The position numbers were made by a program, and so were the translations under genes. Shown in pieces: positions 8,564 to 17,286 of a stretch of DNA of 64,000 bases. The stretch lies in IMG/VR virus record IMGVR_UViG_3300046002_007411, positions 1-64,000 of that record; one strand, given 5' to 3'. Within the stretch, counting starts at the first letter, position 1. Each line of letters opens with the position of its first letter. The notes beneath the pieces are model-generated. The model was not told the origin of the DNA and did no database searches. It saw only the letters and a program-made list of their open reading frames with translations. Origin of the DNA: a virus.

Positions 8564-9332
8564 TATTCCCACATATATTTTGCATTATACCAAAAACACA
8601 CAACGACGTCTTTTCCAAGAACATATTTTGGCACTGGAAGGATTTACAAATGTAACATGGATTACGGATTTTGACCGTGAAACTATTACATATGATATGT
8701 TTTTAGAGCATTTCAGTGCCCATGTTGTGGAATACATGAAAAGACGGCCCACTGCGTTTGATCCTTTTTATCCACTGCGCGGAGAAGAAATCAGTTTGTG
8801 TATGAAACACAAAGCTGCGCTGAGTTTATTTTGGCAAACATCTGCAACATGTTGTCTGATTTTAGAAGATGACGTGGTTATACAAAAAGACTTCAAAAAT
8901 CAGCTAATCGAGCATATGGTTTCTTTACCACAGGATTGGAAGTTGGCTTTTCCTGGAGATTGCAACATGAGAATAGAAACACATTTGTTAAAGCCCAATC
9001 AAGCTTGGTATTTGAATCCTGTGGGCAAAGCCAAATGCAGCGATAGTATTTTATGGAATCGCAGCAGTGCAAGGGAAATATTACAAGGTTGGGCTAATCA
9101 TAAAATATGCATGCCAAGTGATCATGAAATAAGTTTTTGGATGCGTGTTCTAAACTGGCCAACTTATTGGTTGGAACCTCCTATTTGTGTTCAAGGCAGC
9201 CACATAGGCTTGTTTGAAAGCATGCAACTACCACATGGAAAATACTACAATCCCGATTTAAAATATCGCGAAGATCTCACAGAAATCCTGCAAAAACTTG
9301 ATATTGCAACACACATCAATAGACCCTTATGA
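8553..9332 (+). CDS. GT25-like glycosyltransferase
   Basis: 259 aa. It has the arrangement of LPS-biosynthesis GT25 enzymes: an early YILHYTKNTQRR strand, a conserved EEISLCMKHKAAL helix and a CLILEDDV metal-binding motif about 30 residues later. Family members transfer galactose or glucose to LPS cores or collagen-type acceptors. It lies between two duplicated A/B pairs. The last 4 bp (ATGA) form the start of the next gene. Confidence 0.75.
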   Translation: MTPDIPTYILHYTKNTQRRLFQEHILALEGFTNVTWITDFDRETITYDMFLEHFSAHVVEYMKRRPTAFDPFYPLRGEEISLCMKHKAALSLFWQTSATCCLILEDDVVIQKDFKNQLIEHMVSLPQDWKLAFPGDCNMRIETHLLKPNQAWYLNPVGKAKCSDSILWNRSSAREILQGWANHKICMPSDHEISFWMRVLNWPTYWLEPPICVQGSHIGLFESMQLPHGKYYNPDLKYREDLTEILQKLDIATHINRPL

Positions 9333-10030
9333 AAATTCAAAGTTTTATTTTTAACTGGCCAGGCCATTATACGCAAGCGCAACAGCTTGAGCAAAGATTG
9401 CTGCCCTTGGGGCACTGTAACGTAGTGAATAGTGATCCTGATAATATACCCAGCCATTGGTTAAACATTGGTAACCATGCTTGGTTCACCCAACAATGGC
9501 TAACTGCTTGCCAACACTTTCAAGGCGATATTATGTTTCATGTCCAAGCCGACGCTTGCCCAGAAAATATACCCCAGTTATTTCAGGATTGTTTGCAATA
9601 TCAACAACAATATAACTGGGGCATTTATAGCCCTAACTTGGATTTTACACCACATACATCTCAACAGGCAGATATTACATCTATAAAACTACATCATGAT
9701 CATTTGAAAATGGTCAACAATCCCGACTGCACCTGCTGGTTTTTACATGGAGATATCATTGAGGATTTCAACAAGTTAGCTATCGATTGGTCAGGAAACA
9801 CGATAGGTTGGGGTATTGATTATATAATGGTAGCCCTGAGCTACATGAAAAAACGTCCTGTGATTCGAGATTATAATCATTTAGTAGATCATCCTCGCCA
9901 TACCAACTATACCGGAGATGCAGCGTGGACTCAAATGCAACATACATTGCGTCAATGTCCGGCTGAACTACTAGACACAATACACTTGCTCATGCAAAAT
10001 AGAAACCAAATAGTAAAGTTTTTCCTATGA
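9329..10030 (+). CDS. island glycosyltransferase-like protein, copy A2
   Basis: 233 aa. Paralog of the gene at 6889-7587 with the same FNWPG start, FHVQADA acidic motif, NNPDCTCWF block and GWGIDY. Its ATG overlaps the GT25-like stop and its own TGA overlaps the next ATG, so translation of the series is probably coupled. Function beyond a transferase-like role is not established. Confidence 0.5.
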   Translation: MKIQSFIFNWPGHYTQAQQLEQRLLPLGHCNVVNSDPDNIPSHWLNIGNHAWFTQQWLTACQHFQGDIMFHVQADACPENIPQLFQDCLQYQQQYNWGIYSPNLDFTPHTSQQADITSIKLHHDHLKMVNNPDCTCWFLHGDIIEDFNKLAIDWSGNTIGWGIDYIMVALSYMKKRPVIRDYNHLVDHPRHTNYTGDAAWTQMQHTLRQCPAELLDTIHLLMQNRNQIVKFFL

Positions 10031-10905
10031 AACCCTGTCTTCGCCTCGCCTACAAAAATATGTGGCCTGATCACAATCCTGATCAACTACAACCACGGGA
10101 TTTTTTCCGTGGTTGTTTGGAACAACATTACACAGTGGTTATAGACAACCATGCTCCTGATGTTGTGATCTATAGCTTGGGTGGAGGCCCGCAACCTGGT
10201 GAATATTACAGCGACCCTATTTCTATTGCCTACAGCGGAGAAGTTCAAGACGCCCCGGGACCTTGTGATTTAACTTTGGGATTTCATCATCACCCTGACG
10301 TAAAATACAAGCGACTGCCTTTATGGCCTTTATATATTGACTGGGATGTAACACAAGTTACGCAACATCCATTGCATGTTTACAACATCCTGAATCGTCA
10401 TAAACAGGAACCTATTCGAAAATCTAGTTTTTGTAACTTTACATATCGAAATCCTGTTAAAAGCAGAGTGGAGTTTTTTCTGGCTCTTAATCAAAAACAA
10501 CGTGTTGATAGTACCGGACAGTTATTTAATAACACTGGACGATTGCTTGCTGACAAAACTGTAGAGTTACAGACATACAGATTTACAATAGCTTGGGAAA
10601 GCAGTATTTCTCCAGGATATGTTACCGAAAAACTTCTAGAACCACTTGCAGCAGGCAGTATACCCATTTACATGGGAGGCAGTGATGCCGTAAAGGACTT
10701 CAATCCCCGCGCATTTATCAATGTAAGTGATTTTCCAAACCTTCAACAAGCTGTAGATTACATAACATATGTGGATTCTAACCCTAACTTGGTTGATGAT
10801 TACTTATCACAGCCTGTTTGGGAAACTACTCCTACATGGCCACACGATGTATTTTCCTGGCTATATGAAATATTTGTGGAGAAAAAGCCTCACTTGAAGC
10901 TTTGA
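10027..10905 (+). CDS. GT10 (fucosyltransferase-like) glycosyltransferase, copy B2
   Basis: 292 aa. Paralog of 7592-8563 with FCNFTYRN, FTIAWESSISPGYVTEKL and EPLAAGSIPIYMGG, the GT10 donor-binding signature. It lacks the insert near residue 125. It is coupled to the upstream A2 gene by ATGA, repeating the A-B order. The last 16 bp overlap the 3' end of the converging gene on the minus strand. Confidence 0.8.
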   Translation: MKPCLRLAYKNMWPDHNPDQLQPRDFFRGCLEQHYTVVIDNHAPDVVIYSLGGGPQPGEYYSDPISIAYSGEVQDAPGPCDLTLGFHHHPDVKYKRLPLWPLYIDWDVTQVTQHPLHVYNILNRHKQEPIRKSSFCNFTYRNPVKSRVEFFLALNQKQRVDSTGQLFNNTGRLLADKTVELQTYRFTIAWESSISPGYVTEKLLEPLAAGSIPIYMGGSDAVKDFNPRAFINVSDFPNLQQAVDYITYVDSNPNLVDDYLSQPVWETTPTWPHDVFSWLYEIFVEKKPHLKL

Positions 10906-11933
10906 TTTATTATCTTTAAATTTTCAGCAAGCCGGGAATCTTGCGGGTCAAGCACACATGCAGCTTGTGCGTGTGTCTTTGCTTGGGCAAACCAAGATAA
11001 GTTCCAATAGCCTATAGCAAGATAATCATGAAAATCCACACAATCATCAGCAACTGAATCTAGATAAGTCAGTGTTTTCGCTGCAATTAACCCCTGATGA
11101 CTGGCCCATACACATTGATGCCAATCCTGCCGACTGTAATATAACTTGGCTAAGTCCCGCCAAGTTTCTCTGCGACTGCCTTCAGCTACAGCATGCAGGA
11201 AATACTTTTCCTGGTTGACAGGATCAACTAAAGCCCACAGTCGCCAGGCTTCGTTACGTTCTGCCCACCAAGCGTTTTTCAAACTCAAGAAATCATCTAA
11301 TGCTGTTTTTGCACGCTCATAGTGGCCCTGATGAATGCATTCCCTAGCATACCAAAAAGCAAGTTGACTATCCTCGGGATCTTCTTCATGGGCCAAAGCC
11401 ATGAGTTCCAAATAATCTCTGCGATGAGGCTGACTGCGATCTTGTGTTTGCAATATGAGATTTGCCTGGCATACTCGTTCTTGCTCAGTTATACCACAAG
11501 CAAAAACTGACTCATGAACAGCTCGGCGCCAAGTATATCCCTGCCGGGCATGTATTTTATTTGCCCAAAAGCCCTGATCACTTACATCAGCAGCAAACAC
11601 ATACATGTAACTTAGTCTGGTTGTTCCCGGTGTCCATGCTTGTTCCACAGCTTGACGCCATCCCGGCATCAGCCATTCATCCATGTCCAAGCTTATGCAA
11701 ATATCTGCGTCTTGTGGGCACAAGTTCAAAGCTTGATTTCTAGCATGATCAAAACGCCAGGGAGTTTGTTGTATGTTGTAAACAGTAACTCCCTGTTGCT
11801 GCAACGCTACAACAGTGCTATCTTGGCTGCCAGTATCACATACCACGCGATAATCTGCATCTTGACAACTGTCCGCCCAACGTTGGACATTGGCATCTTC
11901 GTTCCTGGCGATAGTATAAACACAAATTTTCAT
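10890..11933 (-). CDS. GT2 glycosyltransferase with C-terminal TPR-like helices
   Basis: 347 aa from the ATG at 11933. Longer upstream frames are an artefact of open sequence, because MKICVYTIARNEDANV is the canonical GT2 start. VVCDTGSQDST and SLDMDEWL supply the nucleotide and D-x-D metal motifs. From about residue 190 the protein is helical with repeated W-Y-A-R-E / L-A-x-x-Y-Y patterns like TPR repeats. Such SunS/WcaA-like GT2-TPR enzymes often modify proteins or glycans. Converges on the GT10 copy with a 16-bp overlap. Confidence 0.8.
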   Translation of the reverse strand: MKICVYTIARNEDANVQRWADSCQDADYRVVCDTGSQDSTVVALQQQGVTVYNIQQTPWRFDHARNQALNLCPQDADICISLDMDEWLMPGWRQAVEQAWTPGTTRLSYMYVFAADVSDQGFWANKIHARQGYTWRRAVHESVFACGITEQERVCQANLILQTQDRSQPHRRDYLELMALAHEEDPEDSQLAFWYARECIHQGHYERAKTALDDFLSLKNAWWAERNEAWRLWALVDPVNQEKYFLHAVAEGSRRETWRDLAKLYYSRQDWHQCVWASHQGLIAAKTLTYLDSVADDCVDFHDYLAIGYWNLSWFAQAKTHAQAACVLDPQDSRLAENLKIINQSFK

Positions 11934-11966
11934 ATTGTAATATAACGAGTTTTTTGTTTGATTATC

Positions 11967-11974
11967 AATAAATA
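11967..11974 (+). promoter_or_regulatory. T4-type late promoter motif (AATAAATA)
   Basis: The octamer lies 7 bp upstream of the kinase-like start at 11982. It matches the late-promoter family seen at many virion-type genes in this window, though it is closer to the ATG than most. Confidence 0.4.
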
Positions 11975-11981
11975 TTTCACA

Positions 11982-12626
11982 ATGAAGATTCAAGAACTTG
12001 AGATCACCAAACTTGCTCGTGACCATGCAGAACCTTGGCTGGAAGTGTTTGAACATTATGGCTGGAAAATACTGGGAACAGGACGTGAAGCTTATGTTGC
12101 CTTGAATCCCCGTAAAAACTATGTTATAAAAATCTGGCGGCGGGGCAGTAACTACAACAAATATGTGGATTTTGTGAAAAAACATCCCAATCCACATTTT
12201 CCAAGATTTTTCCGTGAACCTCGACGTATTCCCGGCACTAATTTTTATTATATTGCCTTGGAGAAACTGGAACCTGTGGGCAGCCAGGGATCCCAAGGCA
12301 ATCGTTTGGTAAAGGATTTTCTACCAGAAATGATTTACATGGGATTGGCATTCAGCGATCAAGGAAGATATTTCTCACAACTGCTGGATGTTAATCGTGA
12401 ACTAGCATCTAGATTTCCCACGATATCATATAGATTGGAGTCTATTGCGATGAACCCAGAACTACATGAAATGGTGTATAAAACTATAGGTTATCCACCA
12501 GAATCATGGAAAAAGGCCATTGAGCAAATTATGGAGTTTGCTGACAGTTGGCAGTTGGAATTTGATTTGCCAGACTTTAACTTCATGAGATGGCACAGCA
12601 CACTTGTGATAACTGATCCTTTTTAA
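11982..12626 (+). CDS. kinase-fold protein, copy 1
   Basis: 214 aa from ATG 11982. It shows a compact protein-kinase-like plan: glycine loop LGTGREAYVAL, an invariant-type lysine in YVIKIW, a catalytic-loop-like DFNFMRW segment and LVITDP in the place of the Mg-binding DFG aspartate. The paralog follows 10 bp downstream. Similar short kinase-like proteins occur in T4-type marine phages, and substrate and activity are unknown. The HRD-type aspartate is not obvious in this copy (LPDFNFM), so catalytic competence is uncertain. Confidence 0.6.
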   Translation: MKIQELEITKLARDHAEPWLEVFEHYGWKILGTGREAYVALNPRKNYVIKIWRRGSNYNKYVDFVKKHPNPHFPRFFREPRRIPGTNFYYIALEKLEPVGSQGSQGNRLVKDFLPEMIYMGLAFSDQGRYFSQLLDVNRELASRFPTISYRLESIAMNPELHEMVYKTIGYPPESWKKAIEQIMEFADSWQLEFDLPDFNFMRWHSTLVITDPF

Positions 12627-12636
12627 GAGCAGCAGT

Positions 12637-13293
12637 ATGAAAATAACTGAAATAGAAGTTACAAACTTTATACGGCAAGCAGAAGCAGGACGGTTTAAAC
12701 CCAACTGGCGTCATGTTTTTCAGCATTATGGTTGGGAATTACTTGGGCATGGTCGAGAAGGGCATGTAGCGTTACACCCGGAAAAGAACTATGCATTTAA
12801 AACATGGCCAAGTTCCAGCCATTATACTGATTTTGTCGCGTTTGTTAGGCGCCATAACAACCCACATTTTCCCCGATTTTATCGTGACTCAAAACGGATT
12901 CCTGGCACCAGTTTCAACTATATTGCCATGGAAAAACTTGAACCTCTTCAAGATAACGAACTGATCTTGGGGTATTTTCCCGAAATGCTGTGGTTTACAG
13001 TGGAACTTTTGAAAAGAAACGAATGGAGCGAGCAATCTGGTGCGATTTTACATCAACTGCTGGTATTATTTCCCGGCATGGTATTACCCAACTTAGTTCC
13101 AAACAGTCCATTTTATAAACCCGATCTTGCAAAGGCAGTTTGGAAGAGAGTTAAAGAACCACCACAGGCATGGAAAACTGCGGTTGAAGATTTAGACTCT
13201 TGGGTTGATAAAAACGGCTTCTCCTACGATTTATTTGATTTCAACTTCATGCTGCGGGGCACTACTTTGGTTTTCGTGGACCCCGTGCGTTGA
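12637..13293 (+). CDS. kinase-fold protein, copy 2
   Basis: 218 aa. Paralog of the preceding gene. It has LGHGREGHVAL (glycine loop), YAFKTW (lysine), YDLFDFNFMLRG (catalytic-loop-like, with the D-x-x-x-x-N spacing of kinases) and LVFVDPV (metal aspartate). Both copies share HFPRFYRD and RIPGT. The pair could phosphorylate host or virion targets, which is inference. Its last 32 bp overlap the zinc-finger-like gene on the other strand. Confidence 0.6.
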   Translation: MKITEIEVTNFIRQAEAGRFKPNWRHVFQHYGWELLGHGREGHVALHPEKNYAFKTWPSSSHYTDFVAFVRRHNNPHFPRFYRDSKRIPGTSFNYIAMEKLEPLQDNELILGYFPEMLWFTVELLKRNEWSEQSGAILHQLLVLFPGMVLPNLVPNSPFYKPDLAKAVWKRVKEPPQAWKTAVEDLDSWVDKNGFSYDLFDFNFMLRGTTLVFVDPVR

Positions 13294-13480
13294 AAACTTT
13301 AAACCTATTGCAGGGGCAATATTTGCATCCCACCGCTGCCCAATCCTCATAGGGATCAAAATGTCGATCGTATGTATGTTGACATTCGGGATCAGCGCAT
13401 AGCTGATCACCAGGAAAGTCTGGATTAAAGGCATACAGTGTATAACTGCGGCGCTTTTTGATGTAAGGTGCCTGGCTCAT
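13262..13480 (-). CDS. small cysteine-rich (zinc-finger-like) protein
   Basis: 72 aa. C-x4-C (CADPEC) followed by GCKYCPC could bind one zinc. No Shine-Dalgarno sequence precedes the ATG. An extended -10 promoter ends 6 bp upstream, predicting a leaderless mRNA. Function unknown. It overlaps the 3' end of the kinase-like gene. Confidence 0.6.
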   Translation of the reverse strand: MSQAPYIKKRRSYTLYAFNPDFPGDQLCADPECQHTYDRHFDPYEDWAAVGCKYCPCNRFKVFNARGPRKPK

Positions 13481-13486
13481 GTTTAC

Positions 13487-13514
13487 AAGTTAACACACGT
13501 TGTAAATGTGTCAA
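13487..13514 (-). promoter_or_regulatory. sigma-70-type extended -10 promoter, leaderless architecture
   Basis: Minus strand: TTGACA, 16-bp spacer, TG-T-TAACTT, then 6 bp to the ATG at 13480. Confidence 0.65.
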
Positions 13515-13516
13515 GA

Positions 13517-13546
13517 AAAAAAGGTGGCTTGCGCCACCTTTTTTTA
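13517..13546 (-). terminator. Rho-independent terminator, bidirectional (dnaK)
   Basis: An 8-bp GC-rich stem (AAGGTGGC/GCCACCTT, loop 4 nt) is flanked by A-runs on one side and T-runs on the other. It overlaps the dnaK stop codon and would end dnaK transcription on the minus strand. It could also stop transcription coming from the plus-strand kinase genes. Confidence 0.85.
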
Positions 13547-15373
13547 GTTTGCTGTTGCAGCAGGTTCTGCAGGTGGCGGTTGCTGATAAAGCTCCTCACC
13601 AATCTTCATGCTTAATTCACTTAGATTAGCGGTTTCTTTCTCAATGATTTCAATGTCTTCTGCCTCCATGACAGCCTTTACAGCCGTGAGTTGGGCATCA
13701 ACTTTTTCCTTGAGTTCAACACTGATTTTTTCACCATTTTCACGTAGAGTGCGTTCAACATTGGCAATTACACCATCAGCATGATTGCGAACTTCCACGC
13801 CCTGGCGCCGTTGTTGGTCTTGTTCTTGATTGGATTCAGCAGTTTTTATCATGTCTTGGATTTCTGCTTCAGTCAACCCACCATTTGATTTAATGCTGAT
13901 TTCCTGTTGCTTGCCAGTTCCTTGATCTTTTGCACTGATACTGACGATGCCGTTGGCATCGATGTCAAAGGCAATTTCGATTTGTGGAACTCCTCGGGGT
14001 GCAGGTGCAATGCCTGTCAAATCAAACTGGCCCAACAGCTTGTTGTCAGCCGCCATGCTGCGTTCACCTTGGAACACTTTGATAGTCACAGCATCTTGAT
14101 TGTCGCTGGCAGTGCTGAACACTTGACTTTTCTTGGTGGGAATAGTGGTGTTCTTGTCAATAAGTCTAGTAAACACACCGCCCAGTGTTTCCAGTCCCAA
14201 GCTCAAGGGAGTTACATCCAGCAACAGCACGTCTTTTACATCGCCAGCCAGCACGCCGCCTTGGATTGCCGCGCCCAGTGCCACTGCCTCGTCGGGATTC
14301 ACACTGTGATTGGGTTCACGTCCAAAAAATGCCTTGATGGCATCACGCACGGCGGGAATTCTAGTAGTGCCACCCACTAGTATGATTTCACGTATGTCTG
14401 TTGTTTCCAGCCCGGCATCACTTAACGCAACACGGCAGGGTGTGATAATACGTTGAACTAGATCAGCTGTTAGATCGTTGAACTTGGCACGATTCATACG
14501 CACAAGCAAATGTCTTGGCCCACTGGCATCAGCAGTAATATAAGGCAAGTTTACTTCTGTCTCAGTGCTTGTGCTGAGCTCAATCTTGGCACGCTCGGCA
14601 GCTTCACGCAAACGTTGCACAGCCATGCGGTCCTTGCGAAGATCAATGCCTTGGTCTCTGAGGAATTCACTTGCTAGAAAATCAACAACTCGAGTATCAA
14701 AGTCGCTACCTCCTAGATGTGTGTCACCAGTTGTGGCAAGAACTTCCACAACACCGCTGCCAATATCCAAAATACTCACATCGTGGGTGCCACCGCCTGA
14801 ATCCACAACCATTACTTTACCATCGCCACCACGATCTTGACTAAATGCCAGGGCGGCTGCTGTGGGCTCGTTGATGATGCGTAGCACTTCAAGTCCTGCA
14901 ATGCGACCAGCATCCTTGGTAGCCTGTCGTTGAGCATCATTGAAATATGCTGGAACTGTAATGACTGCTTGGGATACTTTGCGGCCAAGATAAGCTTCGG
15001 CAGTTTCTTTCATTTTTACCAAAACTTGTGCAGCAACTTCACTGGGACTGCGAGCTTGTCCTTGAGTTTCCACCCAAGCGTCTCCATTGTCTGCACGCAC
15101 AATTTTATAAGGCAAAGTCTTCATGTCGGCTGCAATGCCGGGATCATCAAACCTGCGCCCAATCAGCCTTTTGCTTTCAAAAATAGTGTTTTCTGGGTTG
15201 GTTACTGCCTGTCGTTTAGCAGCTTGGCCCACAAGCTGCTCGCGCTCCAGCCAAGCTACAATACTGGGTGTGGTGCGAGCACCTTCGGCGTTTTCAATCA
15301 CTCGTGCTGTGCCATTGTCCATGATGGCTAGGCAAGAATTAGTCGTACCTAAATCGATACCAATTACTGTCAT
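13544..15373 (-). CDS. dnaK: Hsp70 chaperone DnaK
   Basis: 609 aa, nearly full length. The nucleotide-binding domain (about 1-385) has IDLGTTNS at 6-13, the catalytic lysine in ESKRLIGRR (K68), [25 protein letters not shown] and [15 protein letters not shown]. The substrate-binding domain and helical lid follow. The phosphate-2 loop reads [10 protein letters not shown] at 191-200 where DnaK normally has DLGGGTFDVS. The tail ends in a short Pro/Ala stretch without an EEVD-like motif. No DnaJ or GrpE is seen nearby, so it probably uses host cochaperones. The SD AAGGAG lies upstream of the ATG. Phage-encoded DnaK is unusual; it likely helps fold abundant virion or replication proteins. Confidence 0.97.
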   Translation of the reverse strand: MTVIGIDLGTTNSCLAIMDNGTARVIENAEGARTTPSIVAWLEREQLVGQAAKRQAVTNPENTIFESKRLIGRRFDDPGIAADMKTLPYKIVRADNGDAWVETQGQARSPSEVAAQVLVKMKETAEAYLGRKVSQAVITVPAYFNDAQRQATKDAGRIAGLEVLRIINEPTAAALAFSQDRGGDGKVMVVDSGGGTHDVSILDIGSGVVEVLATTGDTHLGGSDFDTRVVDFLASEFLRDQGIDLRKDRMAVQRLREAAERAKIELSTSTETEVNLPYITADASGPRHLLVRMNRAKFNDLTADLVQRIITPCRVALSDAGLETTDIREIILVGGTTRIPAVRDAIKAFFGREPNHSVNPDEAVALGAAIQGGVLAGDVKDVLLLDVTPLSLGLETLGGVFTRLIDKNTTIPTKKSQVFSTASDNQDAVTIKVFQGERSMAADNKLLGQFDLTGIAPAPRGVPQIEIAFDIDANGIVSISAKDQGTGKQQEISIKSNGGLTEAEIQDMIKTAESNQEQDQQRRQGVEVRNHADGVIANVERTLRENGEKISVELKEKVDAQLTAVKAVMEAEDIEIIEKETANLSELSMKIGEELYQQPPPAEPAATAN

Positions 15374-15463
15374 ATAGAATCTCCTTCATTAAGCAAGATA
15401 ACAGTTAAAGCCTATACAGGCCCTTAACCTCAAGTTTTTATATAATATATTTTTCCAACAAAA

Positions 15464-15901
15464 TCAAGTAGCTTTGGGTTTGCGCTGGTTGATTTTCTTG
15501 ACAGCTGGTGGCGCCTTTTTCTCAACTGTTTTAGTTTTAGTTGCGTTTTTTGGTTTGGCTTTGGTTTCCACAGGCTCTTTGACATTGGTAGTTACAATAG
15601 GTTCAAGTGCAGGTTCAGCAGCAACTACTGGTTGTTGCACTACAGGTGCTGGCTCTGGCGTAGCAACCGCTATGGGTTGTTGCACTACAGGTGCTGGTTC
15701 AGGCACAGGTTGAGGAGCAGGTGCAGCAACAACGACAGGCTGTGTGACCTGCACAGGTGTTTCTACTGGCGGAGCAGCCGGAGTTTGTGGTCGGTCACCT
15801 ATTACAGTCACAGGAACTTGCTGAATGACTGCTTCTGCTGGTTTTGGTTGGCGTATGTTCAACCAACGCTCTTTAATAGTTTGCCAAATATTCGTTAACA
15901 T
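15464..15901 (-). CDS. Pro/Ala/Val-rich low-complexity protein
   Basis: 145 aa. A short N-terminal helix (WQTIKERWLNIRQ) is followed by a long Pro-Ala-Val-Gln-rich tract containing the repeat PEPAPVVQQP twice and a Lys-rich C-terminus. At DNA level a 23-bp perfect direct repeat occurs at 15630-15652 and 15675-15697. A strong SD (AGGAGGT) precedes the ATG. It may be a flexible linker or nucleic-acid-binding tail protein. Function unknown. Confidence 0.6.
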   Translation of the reverse strand: MLTNIWQTIKERWLNIRQPKPAEAVIQQVPVTVIGDRPQTPAAPPVETPVQVTQPVVVAAPAPQPVPEPAPVVQQPIAVATPEPAPVVQQPVVAAEPALEPIVTTNVKEPVETKAKPKNATKTKTVEKKAPPAVKKINQRKPKAT

Positions 15902-15936
15902 AATACCTCCTGGGTTTATGTTAATTTATGCCTGTT

Positions 15937-16761
15937 TCACTCAGTGGAAAATATTTGTGCAGGAATTGCTGCTGATCTGCATGTTTGCATGCACATTTCG
16001 TGATATTCTGGACTTATTTCGCAGCCAATAAATCTCCTGTTCAATAGCAATGCCTGTTGGCCTGTTGTGCCGCTTCCAGCAAAAGGATCCAACACTACAT
16101 CACCAGGGTTACTCCAGCTCATGATCTGATCATGTGCCATGGCAACGGGCATTTTAGCAGGATGTGCTACAGCTTTACAAGGACGTTCTTGACCTGCTGT
16201 TTTCATGCGCCAAATGTTGGTGCGCATGCCAAAGTCCTCATAGGCTTTCCGTGTGCCGCGTTCAGCCATGGTGCCGTCTTTTTGGCGCACTGTGTTTTTA
16301 CCAAACGTGCTTAACCTAGCATGATCCGGTGTATTCATTCCTGTATTAGGTTTGTCTTTTATGGGATTGAAAACTCTAGGTTTACCTTTACTGAATACAA
16401 ACATGTACTCAAATATTTGATGATATCTGTTGCTGCTGGGATTGCTGAAGTTGCCCTTTTCGTAAATCATGGTATCGTGAAGCCGCCAGCCAGCCTCTAT
16501 AAAAGCCAAAGCTTGACGGAAACTTGTTCCAGTTTCACTGCCGTTGACAACTTGATCGGCGACATTCCACATAACAACACCACCATCACATGTCACTCGT
16601 GTAAGTTCTGTTACCAGCTGTGCAAAGTCCCAAGAGAACCCGTGATAATCACGGAGATTGTCGTAGGGAGGACTTGTTACAGTTAAGTGAACACTGCTGT
16701 CAGCTACGTGCGTCTGCAAGCACTGCACATTGTCACCAAGATAAATGTCATATAAGTTCAT
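15937..16761 (-). CDS. DNA methyltransferase, beta class (N4/N6 amino type)
   Basis: 274 aa from ATG 16761, chosen because this codon overlaps the upstream stop as ATGA; longer in-frame starts exist at 16770 and 16779. Catalytic motif IV (TSPPYDNLRDY) comes first. SAM motif I (DPFAGSGTTGQQAL) is near the C-terminus, which is the beta-class order. SPPY favours N4-cytosine but N6-adenine cannot be excluded. The gene has no restriction partner nearby, so it probably protects phage DNA from host nucleases or marks it for regulation. Confidence 0.85.
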   Translation of the reverse strand: MNLYDIYLGDNVQCLQTHVADSSVHLTVTSPPYDNLRDYHGFSWDFAQLVTELTRVTCDGGVVMWNVADQVVNGSETGTSFRQALAFIEAGWRLHDTMIYEKGNFSNPSSNRYHQIFEYMFVFSKGKPRVFNPIKDKPNTGMNTPDHARLSTFGKNTVRQKDGTMAERGTRKAYEDFGMRTNIWRMKTAGQERPCKAVAHPAKMPVAMAHDQIMSWSNPGDVVLDPFAGSGTTGQQALLLNRRFIGCEISPEYHEMCMQTCRSAAIPAQIFSTE

Positions 16762-17252
16762 AGTTGCCATGTGCGCCAAGGATTTTTTGTCAAATGTATG
16801 TTGCTGTAACGAGAGTCACCAGTAACTTCAGGTCCCAAGTCTTGGGGTCGGTAAAACTCTTGATCCAAGCTAGGTAGTTCTATCTCTGCTAAAACCAACC
16901 CTTGGTTGTCATGGTGAAACTGATCTATATGCCACGTTCGACCATCAGGTGCCAGCCAATGCGTGCGAGTTTTGGATAACTTCCACAAGCAGGCACTTTC
17001 AATAACGTTGGCTGCCCACATGGCATCTACAGCAGTTTCATATTCTCGGTTACAACCAGCTGAGAGAAAGCTTTTGATGGTCACAAAAGCCTGCGGGGCA
17101 AGTTGCCCTTGCAAGCACTCTTGATGCCTAAATCTAACCAAACAGTTGGTATTATCAGTCGCGTAACCTTGAATAATATGATATCTAGGACCAGTCCAAG
17201 GATATTTTGTCGAGCTAGCTAGGAATTTGCGTTCAATTTCCAAGTTGTTCAT
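16758..17252 (-). CDS. CYTH-domain (triphosphate tunnel) protein
   Basis: 164 aa. It begins MNNLEIERKFL, the defining E-x-E-x-K motif of CYTH proteins. Further charged strands (VRFRHQ, VTIKSF, EYET, KTRTHW, HIDQF, LAEIELP) match the tunnel-lining acidic and basic residues of triphosphatases and class IV adenylate cyclases. It probably hydrolyses tripolyphosphate, thiamine triphosphate or another triphosphate. The actual substrate is unknown. It is translated from a predicted leaderless mRNA and is coupled to the downstream methyltransferase by ATGA. Confidence 0.85.
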   Translation of the reverse strand: MNNLEIERKFLASSTKYPWTGPRYHIIQGYATDNTNCLVRFRHQECLQGQLAPQAFVTIKSFLSAGCNREYETAVDAMWAANVIESACLWKLSKTRTHWLAPDGRTWHIDQFHHDNQGLVLAEIELPSLDQEFYRPQDLGPEVTGDSRYSNIHLTKNPWRTWQL

Positions 17253-17257
17253 GCTTT

Positions 17258-17286
17258 ATGATAACACAAACGCATGACACAATCAA
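17258..17286 (-). promoter_or_regulatory. extended -10 promoter, leaderless architecture
   Basis: Minus strand: TTGATT, 17-bp spacer, TG-T-TATCAT, then 5 bp to the ATG of the CYTH gene. Confidence 0.6.

Noticed and set aside
10890-12296. Longer start for the GT2/TPR protein
   Set aside because: The upstream frame lies opposite the kinase gene; the GT2 fold begins at the ATG at 11933.
15474-15898. Plus-strand ORFs opposite the Pro/Ala-rich gene
   Set aside because: They are shadows of the low-complexity minus-strand gene and lack ribosome binding sites.
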